Below are positions 42,266 through 51,747 of a DNA stretch of 57,311 bases, piece by piece. Source of the stretch: Oceanicaulis sp. BBD 1991-10 (GTDB taxonomy: Bacteria; Pseudomonadota; Alphaproteobacteria; Caulobacterales; Maricaulaceae); assembly GCA_001657295.1 (NCBI GenBank), contig LYSW01000011.1, positions 1 through 57,311 on the forward strand. The letters are read 5' to 3'. Position 1 is the first letter of the stretch. Every line of letters begins with the position of its first letter. A model generated the notes under the pieces. It was not told where the DNA came from. It saw nothing but the letters and a program-made list of their open reading frames with translations, and searched no databases. Both the position numbers and the translations under genes were made by a program.

Positions 42266-42402
42266 CATGCACGCCGGCTGGGCCATGCCGAGACCGACTT
42301 CGGCCCGATCCCGGAACCGCTCAATGCGCTGACGGAGGGACGCGATTCCGGCGTTAATGGCGGCGCTGGTCTGTAAACACACACCCTGGCCCGCCGGGCG
42401 GG
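42266..42402 (+). pseudogene. Decayed fragment of the propeller gene's 3' end
   Basis: The translated start HARRLGHAETDFGPIPEPLN followed by ALTEG matches the propeller C-terminus HERQLGHAEEEFGPILDRLN then ALTEE; DNA identity is obvious over about 130 bases (compare 41299-41440). Past ALTEG the alignment needs a frameshift, and stops interrupt it. It has no start or ribosome-binding site. The remaining sequence to 42601 shows no gene. Confidence 0.82.
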
Positions 42403-42601
42403 CGATCGTGCCGAGATAGGCTGGATTTTGCATGTTGCTTCAGCGCGTTCAGCAAGTTTGATGGCATCCATCGATGGCCGAACGCTTCATGCTTGCTGGA
42501 CGCGTGAAAACCTGAAGCCCTTTTCAACCTCTGGGTTGACTTGCAACAACCTCTAGAATTTTCTGCTTCCGAAACACAATTATGTTCAAGGGGGCTAGAA
42601 A

Positions 42602-43597
42602 TTGAGCAACGAGAATTTCACATCAACGCAGCAGGGAACCAGCCTTTTGGGCAAAAAAGTCTCTGATTACACCTTGTTCGCAATTGCAGCCGTCGCCTCC
42701 TACATCTTGATGCAATTGATTGTGACGCCGACTTATAACGAGTTTCTTCTTTTTCGCGACATCCAGTCAGCCGGAATAACAGACGTCGTGGACGCCGGCG
42801 TGATCGCGCCAGATAGCGCACCTCAGCTGTCAGATGAATTGATCTTATTTGCAGTAGGAGCCGCTGTGCAACTGCTACTATTCGTAATATTGTTGTCTTT
42901 CATGCACTACACAAATCGAGAGCTTAAAAGTCGAAAATGGTATCGAAATATTTGGGACCCTAGAGCGAAATTCGAAGGTCGCTGGTTGGAAATTTTTTAC
43001 GACGAAGACACCCTAACAGACGGCAAATTACTGCTAAAAAATAATGCCATTCCAAGATACGCAATCATCGACATTGTTTATCTCGGCCCCAAAACAGATC
43101 GCTATGCTATGTTCGGAGCATCTTATTATCCAAACTCTCTTTATAATAGCTTCTGGCGAAGCCGTTCAATGATTTTTTATCCTGAAGACAAGAGAATCGA
43201 ATACCTGTTCACATCTGACGATAACGGCGGCAACTCAAATATCCGCGGAGTCGGGAGTTTGTGTTTTAGGGGTAAGTTTGAAAAATCTAATGTGAGCAAG
43301 AAAGCATCGCGGAAAGTTCGGCGACTATTCAATGGACGCGAGGAGTTACACTCGGGAATTGGCACCTTCTCGGTCAACAACACATCTGGCGATCATCATT
43401 ATGTGGAGTTCATTCGAATCACAGACGAGGAAATTGCCGCCCTCGTCGACAATCGCGTCGCAATGCACCCGGCCATCGTTTTGAGAAATTTTATTCGAGA
43501 ATACCATCAAAGATTTGGAAGCATGTTGTCTGAAGGACTTGTAGACCCTGTTATGGCTTCATCAGAAGGCAATGCGGAGGGTGAAAGCACAAAGTAG
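42602..43597 (+). CDS. Two-TM, beta-rich protein, possible Cap15/S_2TMbeta-type effector
   Basis: 331 residues starting at TTG, with AAGGGGG 7 bases upstream; the next in-frame ATG would cut the first membrane helix. Base composition is much richer in A+T than all neighbours, and codon use differs, which points to recent acquisition. Helices at about 23-44 and 79-101 are followed by a strand-rich domain (about 122-300) with FEGRWLEIFY, AMFGASYYPNSLYNSFW, RSRSMIFYPEDKRIEYLF and GIGTFSVNNTSGDHHYVEFI. This layout resembles S_2TMbeta/Cap15 membrane effectors of CBASS defence, whose beta-barrel binds a cyclic nucleotide. No CD-NTase is adjacent, so the assignment is a structural guess. Confidence 0.6.
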   Translation: MSNENFTSTQQGTSLLGKKVSDYTLFAIAAVASYILMQLIVTPTYNEFLLFRDIQSAGITDVVDAGVIAPDSAPQLSDELILFAVGAAVQLLLFVILLSFMHYTNRELKSRKWYRNIWDPRAKFEGRWLEIFYDEDTLTDGKLLLKNNAIPRYAIIDIVYLGPKTDRYAMFGASYYPNSLYNSFWRSRSMIFYPEDKRIEYLFTSDDNGGNSNIRGVGSLCFRGKFEKSNVSKKASRKVRRLFNGREELHSGIGTFSVNNTSGDHHYVEFIRITDEEIAALVDNRVAMHPAIVLRNFIREYHQRFGSMLSEGLVDPVMASSEGNAEGESTK

Positions 43598-43648
43598 AAG
43601 ACAAAACCAAACCAACTCACCGCGGTTCTATCCTTGGATACTTTTCAC

Positions 43649-44842
43649 CTAACCCCGCCCCGTCACCTGGACTCCGTCGCTGATCCGGTCTGAGGGGTAG
43701 AGCACCAGCGTTTCGCCGGGCTCCAGGCCGCTGAGGATTTCCGCTTCAACGCCATTGGTGTGGCCGAGCTCGACGGCCCGCAATCGCGCGCGGCCGCCAT
43801 CAACGACGAAGCAGCCCCAACCGGTCTCGGTCCGAAACAGCGCCGCGACCGGCGCGACGATGACGTCGTCGCCCCGCCAGATTTCAATGCGCGGCTCGAC
43901 GCGGAAACCATGGCCCAGGCTCGCCCATTCTTCGGGCGGATCGGTGAGGTCGAGGATGACATTGACCCGCTGCTCCTCCACGCCGAGGGCGGAGATCTTC
44001 AAAAATCCAAAGGGTTCGATGCGGCGCACCCGGGCGCCGAGCGCCGGGAGCCCGCCCCAGGCTTCGATGCTGGCCGCCGCGCCTTCCGCGATGCGCACGG
44101 CGTCGGTGGACAGGAGCTCGGCGACGATCTCCAGATCGCGCGGATCGCCCAGCTCCAGGATCGGCGTGCCGGGCTCGAGCACGGTTTCGCTCTCCTGCAG
44201 CCGGCGCAGGACGCGGCCCTCGATGGGGCTGGTGACGGTGACCACGCCGCGCGCATCCCCGTCATCGCCCGGCTCCATCAGGCGCGCGGCCGCCGCGTCG
44301 CGTTCGGCGATGCGGGCCCGGACATTGGCGCGGGCGGTTGAGAGCGCGGCCTGAGCGCTGCGAAACTGCAGCTCGGCGCGGTCCAGAGCGCCCTGGCTGA
44401 CGGTGCCGCGTTCCGCGAGCGTGGAGATGCGCTCCATCTCCGTGCGGGCGAAATCCGCCTCCGCTTCCGCCCGCGTGACCTCAGCGCGGGCGAATCCCAG
44501 GAGCGCTTCGGCGGCCTGCCGGGCGGCTTCCGCTTCACCTTGGGAGCGCGCGTCGAGAAACGCCGGATCGGAGGGCAGGATATTGGCCAGCGTTTCGCCG
44601 ATCTCCACGGTGTCGCCTGGCTCGGCTTCAACGCGCAGCAATCGCCCGCCGACCGGGGCCGAAACGGCGTAGACTTCCCTGACCCGCGTATAGCCCTCGT
44701 CCTGAACCGTCACGACCAGCTCGCCGCGGACCACGTCCGCGAAGTCGGAAGGAACCGGCCGGGGCATGAAGGACCAGGCGATCACCACGGTGACGCCGAC
44801 GATGACGACGCTCCAGAAAATCGTGCGAAAACGCAATTTCAT
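43649..44842 (-). CDS. HlyD-family membrane-fusion/adaptor protein
   Basis: Periplasmic adaptor of 397 residues, third gene of an ABC efflux operon. The start MKLRFRTIFWSVVIVGVTVV is set by GGAGG; it begins with one membrane anchor (about 9-28). Then come the lipoyl half-motif (APVGGRLLRVEAEPGDTVEI), a long coiled-coil hairpin near residues 95-190 (EAEAARQAAEALLGFARAEV onward), the second lipoyl half (TSPIEGRVLRRLQESETVLE) and the beta-barrel domain. No TolC-type channel is encoded nearby. Its stop is 51 bases from that of the convergent low-GC gene. Confidence 0.9.
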   Translation of the reverse strand: MKLRFRTIFWSVVIVGVTVVIAWSFMPRPVPSDFADVVRGELVVTVQDEGYTRVREVYAVSAPVGGRLLRVEAEPGDTVEIGETLANILPSDPAFLDARSQGEAEAARQAAEALLGFARAEVTRAEAEADFARTEMERISTLAERGTVSQGALDRAELQFRSAQAALSTARANVRARIAERDAAAARLMEPGDDGDARGVVTVTSPIEGRVLRRLQESETVLEPGTPILELGDPRDLEIVAELLSTDAVRIAEGAAASIEAWGGLPALGARVRRIEPFGFLKISALGVEEQRVNVILDLTDPPEEWASLGHGFRVEPRIEIWRGDDVIVAPVAALFRTETGWGCFVVDGGRARLRAVELGHTNGVEAEILSGLEPGETLVLYPSDRISDGVQVTGRG

Positions 44843-44876
44843 GTCACGCGGCCTCCTTGCCGCATTTATCCCCGGT

Positions 44877-47252
44877 TCACTCCCGGGTCTTGAGAACTTC
44901 AACAAGGTCGAGCGTGTCGATGCGCCGGCGCACCACGAGGCCGCTGGCCAGCGTGATCAGGATCAGAACCAGCGCCGCATACCCATAGGTCTCTGCGTAA
45001 ATCAGGAAGGGCAGCCGGTAAAAATCCGTCGCCATGGCCTGGGCGATGCCATAGGCCATGAAGGTGCCCAGCACGAGGCCGACAGGGATCGCAACCAGGG
45101 TGAGGAAGCCCGCCTCGCCCAGAAGGATGTAGCTGACGTCGCCGCGCGAAAAGCCGAGCACGCGCAAGGAGGCGAGCTCGCGCTGGCGCTCGGCCAGCGA
45201 CACCCGCACCGCATTATAGATCACGCCCAGGGCGATCATCCCGGCGAACAGGGTGTAGATGACGATCGCCGAGCCCATGGACCGGTCGAGCGTCTCGTTG
45301 AAATTGTCCTTGGCGAGCGATTGCAGCTGCACCGCACCGACCAAAGGCGCGGCTTTGAGGTCGTAATAAATCTCGCTCTCAAACCGGGCGTCGACGCGCA
45401 AATGCGCGCCTGAGACCACCCGGCTTTCACCCAGCGCCGCGTTGAGATCGTCCAGGCGCATCTGGGCGCCGGAGCCGACCAGCACGGTGGGCGTCGCCAC
45501 CACAGGCAGCTGCAGGGTCGGCCGCGCGCCTTCGGTGATCTGTGCGGTAATGACGTCGCCGGCGGTCACGCCCAGCCGGTTGGCCAGATCCTCCGACAGC
45601 ACCAAGCCGCCTGGCGTCGAGGAAGCCGGGCCGTGATCGTCCGCGATCATGCGCGAGAGCAGCGGCACCTCCAGAGCGCCGGTCAGCGGATGAAGGACTT
45701 CACGGTTTTCAAAGCGCAAGCGCGCATTGGCCTGACGAAACGGCTCGGCTTCCAAAACGCCCTCGCGCCGGGCGAGCTCGTGAAAGGCGCTCATGGAGCG
45801 CGCCTCGACGAAATACACCGAGACGTCCTGCCTGTTGGCGATGTCGAAATAGCGCTCCACCATCACATCCATCGCATCGGTGAAATACATGGTCATCACC
45901 AAGGTCGCGCCCGACGCCGCGATCCCCAGCGCGGTCAGGCCCGCGCGCAAAGGCCAGCGCAAAAGCTGCCGCAAGATCATCCGGGTCTGCTGATCGAGGC
46001 CCGGCGCGGCGATCACCGCAGCGCCGGCGGCGCGGGAATAGTCCGGCGGCGGCGGCGGACGCATGGCGACCGCCGGCTGCAGGCGCGCCGCCTGACTGAC
46101 CGACCAGAGCGCGCCGCCGCCCACGGCGATCAGCGTGACGATCACGCCGGTGGCGTAGACCGCCGGCGGGACTGAGAAGACCAGGAAGGGGAAGCGGTAA
46201 TACTCGGTGAACATCACGGCCATGGCGTGGCCGAGCCAGAGCCCGAGGCCGAAGCCGATCGCCAAGCCCAGCAAGCCGATCATCCCGACCAGTTTGAGAT
46301 AATGGACCGACACCTCCAGCGATCCATAGCCGAACGCCTTAAGCAGTCCGATCTGCTCGCGCTCCACCGCGATCAGCCGGGAGACGACGACATTCACAAG
46401 AAAGGCCGCCACCGCCAGAAAGATCGGCGGCAGGATGCGGCCCATGGTCTGAAGCTGCTCGATCTCCGCGTCGAGAAAAGCGTCGGAGACATGTTCGCGG
46501 CGCGTGTAAGACCCGACGCCGCCATAGGGTTCGAGAATGCGGTCCAGCGCGGCCTGAACCGGCGGCGCTTCGACGCCGCGCCCCAGCCGCACCACCGCTT
46601 CGGAGAAGGCGCCGTCCTGATCCGCGGCGGTCTCAAGCGCCTGCCGGTCCATCCATAAAACGCCGAACAGGCGCGGATCCGGCACCAGCTGGCCCGGCGC
46701 GATGGAATAGACATATTCCGGCGACAGGGCGAGGCCGGTGATGTTCAGCGATTCCCGCTTGCCGCGTATGGTGACGCTCACCTCGTCGCCCACGTCGAAA
46801 CCATGGGCGAGCGCAAAGCTCTCCAGCACCACGACATCGTTGCGATGGGCCGGGTCCGGACGTTCGCCCCGCAGCATGTAGATTTCGCTGACCGAGGAGG
46901 GGCCGCGCGGCAGCGAGTAGATCACCCCGGTCGGCGGCTCGGCCATGCCCTCGATGTCAAACAGGATGGGCGCGGTGATCCGCGTCTCCACGGCGGCGAC
47001 GCCTTCCACGGCGCGAATGTCTTCGATCAGCGCGTTCGGCGCGCGCACCGCCGGCGCCCAGACGTCGGCGAAGCGGGTGCGCTCATAATACGCCTCACGC
47101 GTTTCGGTCAGAGAGGTCAGCATGCCGCCCATGACCAGCTGGATCGCCACGCCGGCCGCGATCACCAGGCCGATGGCGAGCGCCTGGCCGCGCATGGTCC
47201 AGAAATCGCGCCAGAGTTTGGCGTCGAGCACGGAGACGATGCGGCGGGTCAC
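44877..47252 (-). CDS. ABC transporter permease, FtsX/MacB type with two FtsX domains
   Basis: 791 residues. A first helix (about 22-45) is followed by a large periplasmic MacB-like domain, three helices near residues 260-380 forming the first FtsX unit, a second periplasmic domain (about 445-660) and a final three-helix FtsX unit ending [20 protein letters not shown]. The duplicated unit resembles the DevC/YbjZ long-permease type. It shares a 4-base overlap with the upstream ATPase gene and lies 34 bases before the adaptor gene, so all three form one operon. Substrate unknown; lipid, lipoprotein or drug export are typical of the family. Confidence 0.9.
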   Translation of the reverse strand: MTRRIVSVLDAKLWRDFWTMRGQALAIGLVIAAGVAIQLVMGGMLTSLTETREAYYERTRFADVWAPAVRAPNALIEDIRAVEGVAAVETRITAPILFDIEGMAEPPTGVIYSLPRGPSSVSEIYMLRGERPDPAHRNDVVVLESFALAHGFDVGDEVSVTIRGKRESLNITGLALSPEYVYSIAPGQLVPDPRLFGVLWMDRQALETAADQDGAFSEAVVRLGRGVEAPPVQAALDRILEPYGGVGSYTRREHVSDAFLDAEIEQLQTMGRILPPIFLAVAAFLVNVVVSRLIAVEREQIGLLKAFGYGSLEVSVHYLKLVGMIGLLGLAIGFGLGLWLGHAMAVMFTEYYRFPFLVFSVPPAVYATGVIVTLIAVGGGALWSVSQAARLQPAVAMRPPPPPDYSRAAGAAVIAAPGLDQQTRMILRQLLRWPLRAGLTALGIAASGATLVMTMYFTDAMDVMVERYFDIANRQDVSVYFVEARSMSAFHELARREGVLEAEPFRQANARLRFENREVLHPLTGALEVPLLSRMIADDHGPASSTPGGLVLSEDLANRLGVTAGDVITAQITEGARPTLQLPVVATPTVLVGSGAQMRLDDLNAALGESRVVSGAHLRVDARFESEIYYDLKAAPLVGAVQLQSLAKDNFNETLDRSMGSAIVIYTLFAGMIALGVIYNAVRVSLAERQRELASLRVLGFSRGDVSYILLGEAGFLTLVAIPVGLVLGTFMAYGIAQAMATDFYRLPFLIYAETYGYAALVLILITLASGLVVRRRIDTLDLVEVLKTRE

Positions 47253-47956
47253 CAGTCGATCTCCTCGGGCTGTTTCTTGACGGTGTTGACCCGATTTTCC
47301 CGAATCCGCCCATCGCCGAAGATGATCACGCGGTCGGCCATGTCCGCCACCGAGGCGTTATGGGTGATGATGAATGTGGTGGAGTTGAGCGCCGCGTTCA
47401 CGTCTTGCAGCGCCTGGAGCACCTTCACGCCGGTCGCGGAATCCAGCGCGCCCGTGGGCTCGTCGCACAACAACACCTGCGGCCGCTTGGCGATCGCGCG
47501 GGCGATGGCGACGCGCTGCTGCTCGCCGCCGGACAGCTGGGCGGGAAAATGGTCCATGCGCTCGCCCAGGCCGACAATGCCCAGCGCCTCGTCCGCCGGC
47601 ATGGGATCGGGCGCAACCTCGGTGACCAGCTCCACATTCTCCCGCGCCGTCAGGCTGGGCATCAGATTGTAGAACTGGAAGACGAAGCCGACATGATCGC
47701 GCCGGTAGCGGGTCAATTGCCGGTCGCCGGCGTCGTGCAGCGGCTGGTTCCGGAAGAAGACCTCGCCTTCCGTCGCCCGATCCAGCCCGCCCAAGATGTT
47801 CAGCAGCGTGGATTTGCCCGACCCGGACGGGCCGAGCAGGACGACGAGTTCACCCTCAGGCGCGACGAGATCCACCCCGCGCAGCGCATGCACGGCGGTC
47901 TCACCCTCGCCATAGACCTTGGACAGGTTGCGGGTTTCGAAACACGGCGCGGACAC
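47249..47956 (-). CDS. ABC transporter ATP-binding protein, LolD/MacB type
   Basis: 235 residues from a GTG start ([20 protein letters not shown] follows), where homologues begin; ATG starts at 48016 or 48034 would add an unconserved, Trp-rich tail. Walker [11 protein letters not shown]-loop [10 protein letters not shown], signature [14 protein letters not shown], Walker [13 protein letters not shown] and switch His in FIITHN are all present. The [10 protein letters not shown] motif is typical of the MacB/LolD group. Its 3' end overlaps the permease start by 4 bases. First gene of the three-gene efflux operon. Confidence 0.9.
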   Translation of the reverse strand: MSAPCFETRNLSKVYGEGETAVHALRGVDLVAPEGELVVLLGPSGSGKSTLLNILGGLDRATEGEVFFRNQPLHDAGDRQLTRYRRDHVGFVFQFYNLMPSLTARENVELVTEVAPDPMPADEALGIVGLGERMDHFPAQLSGGEQQRVAIARAIAKRPQVLLCDEPTGALDSATGVKVLQALQDVNAALNSTTFIITHNASVADMADRVIIFGDGRIRENRVNTVKKQPEEIDW

Positions 47957-48143
47957 GGCGGTCCAGCCTCCTCTCTCCTCACCGGGCACGCTAGACCAAT
48001 CCGCTCGCGGCGCCATGAGGTCCTCTTGCCGCATGTGCGAAAAGCCGCGACGCGGCGCGGCATGTGTTGAAGGCGAGCGAAGGCCGCGCTAGGTCGGTCG
48101 CCCCAAGCATCTGATTGCGTCAGCTCTTCTCGAAAGACATGCC

Positions 48144-48641
48144 ATGCGCCTCAAGACTTTGTGCCTTGTCACCGCCCTGTCCGCATTGGCGGCGGCCTGC
48201 AGCGATCCGAACGCGGCGACGCATGGCGGCGGCTCAGGCGAGGCCGCAGCCCCGGCGCCGGCGCTGACCGAGACTCAACACGGCGTTCTGGCAGCTTACG
48301 GCGAGCCTTATCTCAGCGCCAATCTCAGCAATGGCGCCCGGGTCTGGCGCAGCTGCCAGTCCTGCCACACCCTGCCGGACGGCGCGCGGCACATGGTCGG
48401 CCCCAATCTGTTTGGCCTGTTTGGACGCGAAGCGGGAGGGGCGGACGCGTTTCGCTACTCCGACGCGCTGGCGGAGGCGGACTTTGTCTGGACGCCGGAT
48501 CAGCTCGACCAATGGCTCGCTGATCCGCGCGGTTTCCTGCCCGGCAACCGCATGAGCTTCGCCGGCCTGCGGCAGGAAGACGACCGGCGTGATCTGATCG
48601 CCTATCTGGCGGTGGAGACGGCTACTCCGCCGGCGCCCTGA
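48144..48641 (+). CDS. Class I c-type cytochrome, probable lipoprotein
   Basis: 165 residues. The signal peptide ends in SALAAACSDP, with Cys19 as a likely lipidation site, though the -3 position is Ala rather than Leu. After a Gly/Ala/Pro linker (about 25-40) the single heme site is CQSCH (71-75), with the axial Met in GNRMSF (M137) and the usual GPNLFGLFGREAG. This is a small monoheme electron carrier tethered to the membrane or in the periplasm. Its 3' end overlaps the convergent RND pump gene by 20 bases. No oxidase is nearby. Confidence 0.9.
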   Translation: MRLKTLCLVTALSALAAACSDPNAATHGGGSGEAAAPAPALTETQHGVLAAYGEPYLSANLSNGARVWRSCQSCHTLPDGARHMVGPNLFGLFGREAGGADAFRYSDALAEADFVWTPDQLDQWLADPRGFLPGNRMSFAGLRQEDDRRDLIAYLAVETATPPAP

Positions 48642-51600
48642 CCTCCCCGTCGGGGCGGGCCTCCGCCTCCTTGGCCAGCTGGCGCGCGACCCAGTTCGGG
48701 GTTTTGGTGAAGCGGCCCACGGCGGCGTAGGCGGCGGGCACCACGAACAGCGTGAACAAAGTCGCGACCAGCACGCCGGTGAAGATCACGATGCCGATCG
48801 AGGTGCGTATTTCAGACCCCGGCCCGGTGGCGATGACAAGAGGCAGCGCGCCGATGGAGGTGGAGACGCCGGTCATCAGGATCGGACGCAGACGCGTGGC
48901 GGCGGCCTCCAGCGTCGCCTCCTGGACGCTGAGCCCTTCTTCGCGCAGCTGGTTGGCGAACTCGACGATCAGGATGCCGTTCTTCGCCGCCAGGCCGATC
49001 AGGATGATCAATCCGATCTGGGAGAAGATATTCAGGCTGTCGCCCATCATGTAGAGGCCGAACAGGCCGCCGGCGACGGCCAGCGGCACGGTCAGCATGA
49101 TGAGGGCTGGCTGGATCAGGCTTTCAAATTGGGCCGCCAGCACCAGAAACACGATCAAGAGCGCCAGTGCGAATGCGAAATAGATCGAGGCGTTCGATTC
49201 CAGAAATTCGCGCGCCTCGCCGACATAGGTCGAGCCCATGTCCGGAGGCAGCGTCTGCGCCGCCCAGGCGTCGAACCATTGCACAGCTTCGCCGATGGTG
49301 TAGTCGCCCGCGATGGTCGCGGAGATGGTGATGGCGCGTTGACGGTCGATGCGGTTGCGCGACGACGCCTCGCCGGTCTCGCGCAGGGAGACCAGGCTGG
49401 AAAGCGGGATCAGATCGCCCGAGCCGCCGCGCACATAGAGCGCTTCAAGGTCGTTCTGGCTGGAGCGTTCGGCGCGCCGGTTCTCCAGGATGACATTATA
49501 GGCTTCCCCGCGGTCGATGAATTGCCCGACCCGGCGCGAACCCAGATGGGTTTGCAGCGTACGGCCGATATCGGACACCGAGACGCCCAGAGCCGCGGCC
49601 CGCTCGCGGTCGATATCGACCAATAGGCGCGGCGCGGTCGGTTCGTAATTCTTGCGCGCGCGAATAAGGTTGGGATTGTCTTGCGCGATATCGGCCAGAA
49701 GACGATCCGCTTCAATATCCAGCGAGCGATAATCCGGTCCCTGAAGGACGAACTGGATATCGTCGCCGCCCCCGCCGCCGCCCAGCGGCGAGCGCATGGA
49801 GACGAAGGCCCGCACCCCGGTCAGCTGACCGAGGCGCCCGTTGATTTCGTTGACGATTTCCTGGCCCGGGCGCCGCTCGTCCCAGGGCTGCATGGAGCCG
49901 ATGATGATGCCGGTGTTGAAGCCCGATGCGCCCCAGCCCGGCGACACGACGAGCAGCCGGCGAAGCTCTCCGCTTTCGACATAATCATAGACGATGTCCT
50001 CGGCGGCCAGCACCTGCTCGGACATATAGTCGAAGCTCGCGCCCTGGGGCCCGGACAGGAAGCCGAAAAAGCCGCCGCGATCGACCGGCGGCGTCAACTC
50101 GCCCGGCAGCTGGTTGAACATCCACCAGGACCCGCCCAGCGCCAGGACGACCATGGGGATGATCATCGCCGGGATGCGCAGCACCACCGCCAGGCTCTGG
50201 CGATAGCTGGCGCGCACTTTCTCCACGAATTCACCGACCCATTTGGCGGGTCCGCGCGCCTGCGTGCTGGGCTTGAGAAGCTTGGAGGTCATCATCGGCG
50301 ACAGGGTCAGCGCCACGAAGCTGGACAGGATCACCGCGCCGGTGATGGCGACCGCCAGCTCGGAGAAGACCCGCCCGATCAGGCCCGGCAGGAAGATCAG
50401 CGGAACAAAGACCGCGGCCAGCACGGCGGTTGTGGCGACCACCGCAAAGAAGACCTGACGCGCGCCGCGCTCGCTGGCGAGGATGGGCGGCTCGCCCATA
50501 TCCACTCGTCTCTGGATATTCTCCAGCACGACGATGGAATCATCGACCACCAGACCGATCGCCAGCACCAGCGCCAGCAAGGTGAGGATGTTGATGGAGA
50601 AGCCGGCCGCCGCCAGCACGGCGAAAACGCCGATCAGGCAAACCGGCACGACGGCGGCGGGAATGATCGCGGCGCGGAAACTGCCCAGGAAGAGATAGAT
50701 GACCAGCACCACCAATGTCGCGGCGACCGCAAAGGTGCGCCAGACCTCATTGATGGATTCCTGGATGAAGACCGTGTCGTCGGAAGCGGAGATCAGCTGC
50801 ATGCCTTCGGGCAGCTGCGCGATTACGCGTTCGCTTTCATTCCGAATGCGCTCGGCGACCGCTACGGAGTTGGCCTGGCTTTGCCGGACAAAGCCGATCC
50901 CGATCATATTCTGGCCATTGCCGCGGAACAGGGCGCGCTCCTCTTCGGCCGCCAGCTCCACATCGGCCACCTCGGCCAGGCGGATCACATGGCCGTCCTC
51001 ACCGACCCGCACCGGCAGGCGCGCGAAGCTTTCCGGGTCGGCGAACAAGCGCTCCACCCGCACAAAAAGCTGGGTGTCTTCGGTTTCCACCGCGCCGCCG
51101 GGCGCTTCGACATTTTCGGCGCGCAGGGCGCTTTCAATATCCGACACGGTTATGGATCGCGCGGCCATGGCCTGCGGATCCAGCCAAATCCGCATCGCGT
51201 AACGGCGCTGACCGCCGACACGCACATTGGCGACGCCGTCGAGCACGCTGAACCGGTCGACGATGAAGCGCTCGGCGTAATCCGACAGCTCTTCGGCGGT
51301 CATGCGGTCGGACAGCAGATTATACCAGAGGAAGGGACGGGCATCGCCGTCCTGCTTGGCGACCTCGAGTTCCTCGACATCTTCCGGCAGCCGGTCCCGC
51401 ACCCGCGAGACCGCGTCGCGCACATCATTGGCCGCCGCCTCGATATCGCGCTCCAGCGTGAAGAGAATCGTGATGTTGGCCGAGCCGTCGCGGGAGGAGG
51501 AGCTGATCGTGTCCACGCCCTCAATTCCGGACAGGCCGTCCTCGATCACCTGGGTGACGCGGTTCTCCACCACTTCGGCGTTGGCGCCGGGAAAGCTGGC

Positions 51601-51744
51601 GCCGACCGACACGATCGGCCGGTCCACATCCGGCAATTCACGCAAGGGCAGTTCGCGCAGGCCCATGACGCCGAAGACGACGATCAGCGCGCTGAGGACG
51701 AAGGCGAGAACCGGTCGGCGGACGGCGGCGTCGGACAATGTCAT
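48622..51744 (-). CDS. RND family efflux pump, inner-membrane subunit
   Basis: AcrB-class proton-driven exporter of 1040 residues with twelve transmembrane helices and two large periplasmic loops. The proton-relay aspartates are in VLAIGLVVDDSIVVLENI (TM4, about residues 395-412); the second helical cluster contains the FALALLIVFLVLAAQFESLI block and the NGILIVEFAN motif. Sequence is closest in style to the MdtB/MexF-like heavy group rather than metal exporters, since no methionine-rich loop stands out. It lies 3 bases downstream of the adaptor gene. No TolC homologue is in view. Confidence 0.93.
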   Translation of the reverse strand: MTLSDAAVRRPVLAFVLSALIVVFGVMGLRELPLRELPDVDRPIVSVGASFPGANAEVVENRVTQVIEDGLSGIEGVDTISSSSRDGSANITILFTLERDIEAAANDVRDAVSRVRDRLPEDVEELEVAKQDGDARPFLWYNLLSDRMTAEELSDYAERFIVDRFSVLDGVANVRVGGQRRYAMRIWLDPQAMAARSITVSDIESALRAENVEAPGGAVETEDTQLFVRVERLFADPESFARLPVRVGEDGHVIRLAEVADVELAAEEERALFRGNGQNMIGIGFVRQSQANSVAVAERIRNESERVIAQLPEGMQLISASDDTVFIQESINEVWRTFAVAATLVVLVIYLFLGSFRAAIIPAAVVPVCLIGVFAVLAAAGFSINILTLLALVLAIGLVVDDSIVVLENIQRRVDMGEPPILASERGARQVFFAVVATTAVLAAVFVPLIFLPGLIGRVFSELAVAITGAVILSSFVALTLSPMMTSKLLKPSTQARGPAKWVGEFVEKVRASYRQSLAVVLRIPAMIIPMVVLALGGSWWMFNQLPGELTPPVDRGGFFGFLSGPQGASFDYMSEQVLAAEDIVYDYVESGELRRLLVVSPGWGASGFNTGIIIGSMQPWDERRPGQEIVNEINGRLGQLTGVRAFVSMRSPLGGGGGGDDIQFVLQGPDYRSLDIEADRLLADIAQDNPNLIRARKNYEPTAPRLLVDIDRERAAALGVSVSDIGRTLQTHLGSRRVGQFIDRGEAYNVILENRRAERSSQNDLEALYVRGGSGDLIPLSSLVSLRETGEASSRNRIDRQRAITISATIAGDYTIGEAVQWFDAWAAQTLPPDMGSTYVGEAREFLESNASIYFAFALALLIVFLVLAAQFESLIQPALIMLTVPLAVAGGLFGLYMMGDSLNIFSQIGLIILIGLAAKNGILIVEFANQLREEGLSVQEATLEAAATRLRPILMTGVSTSIGALPLVIATGPGSEIRTSIGIVIFTGVLVATLFTLFVVPAAYAAVGRFTKTPNWVARQLAKEAEARPDGEVRAPAE

Positions 51745-51747
51745 GGC

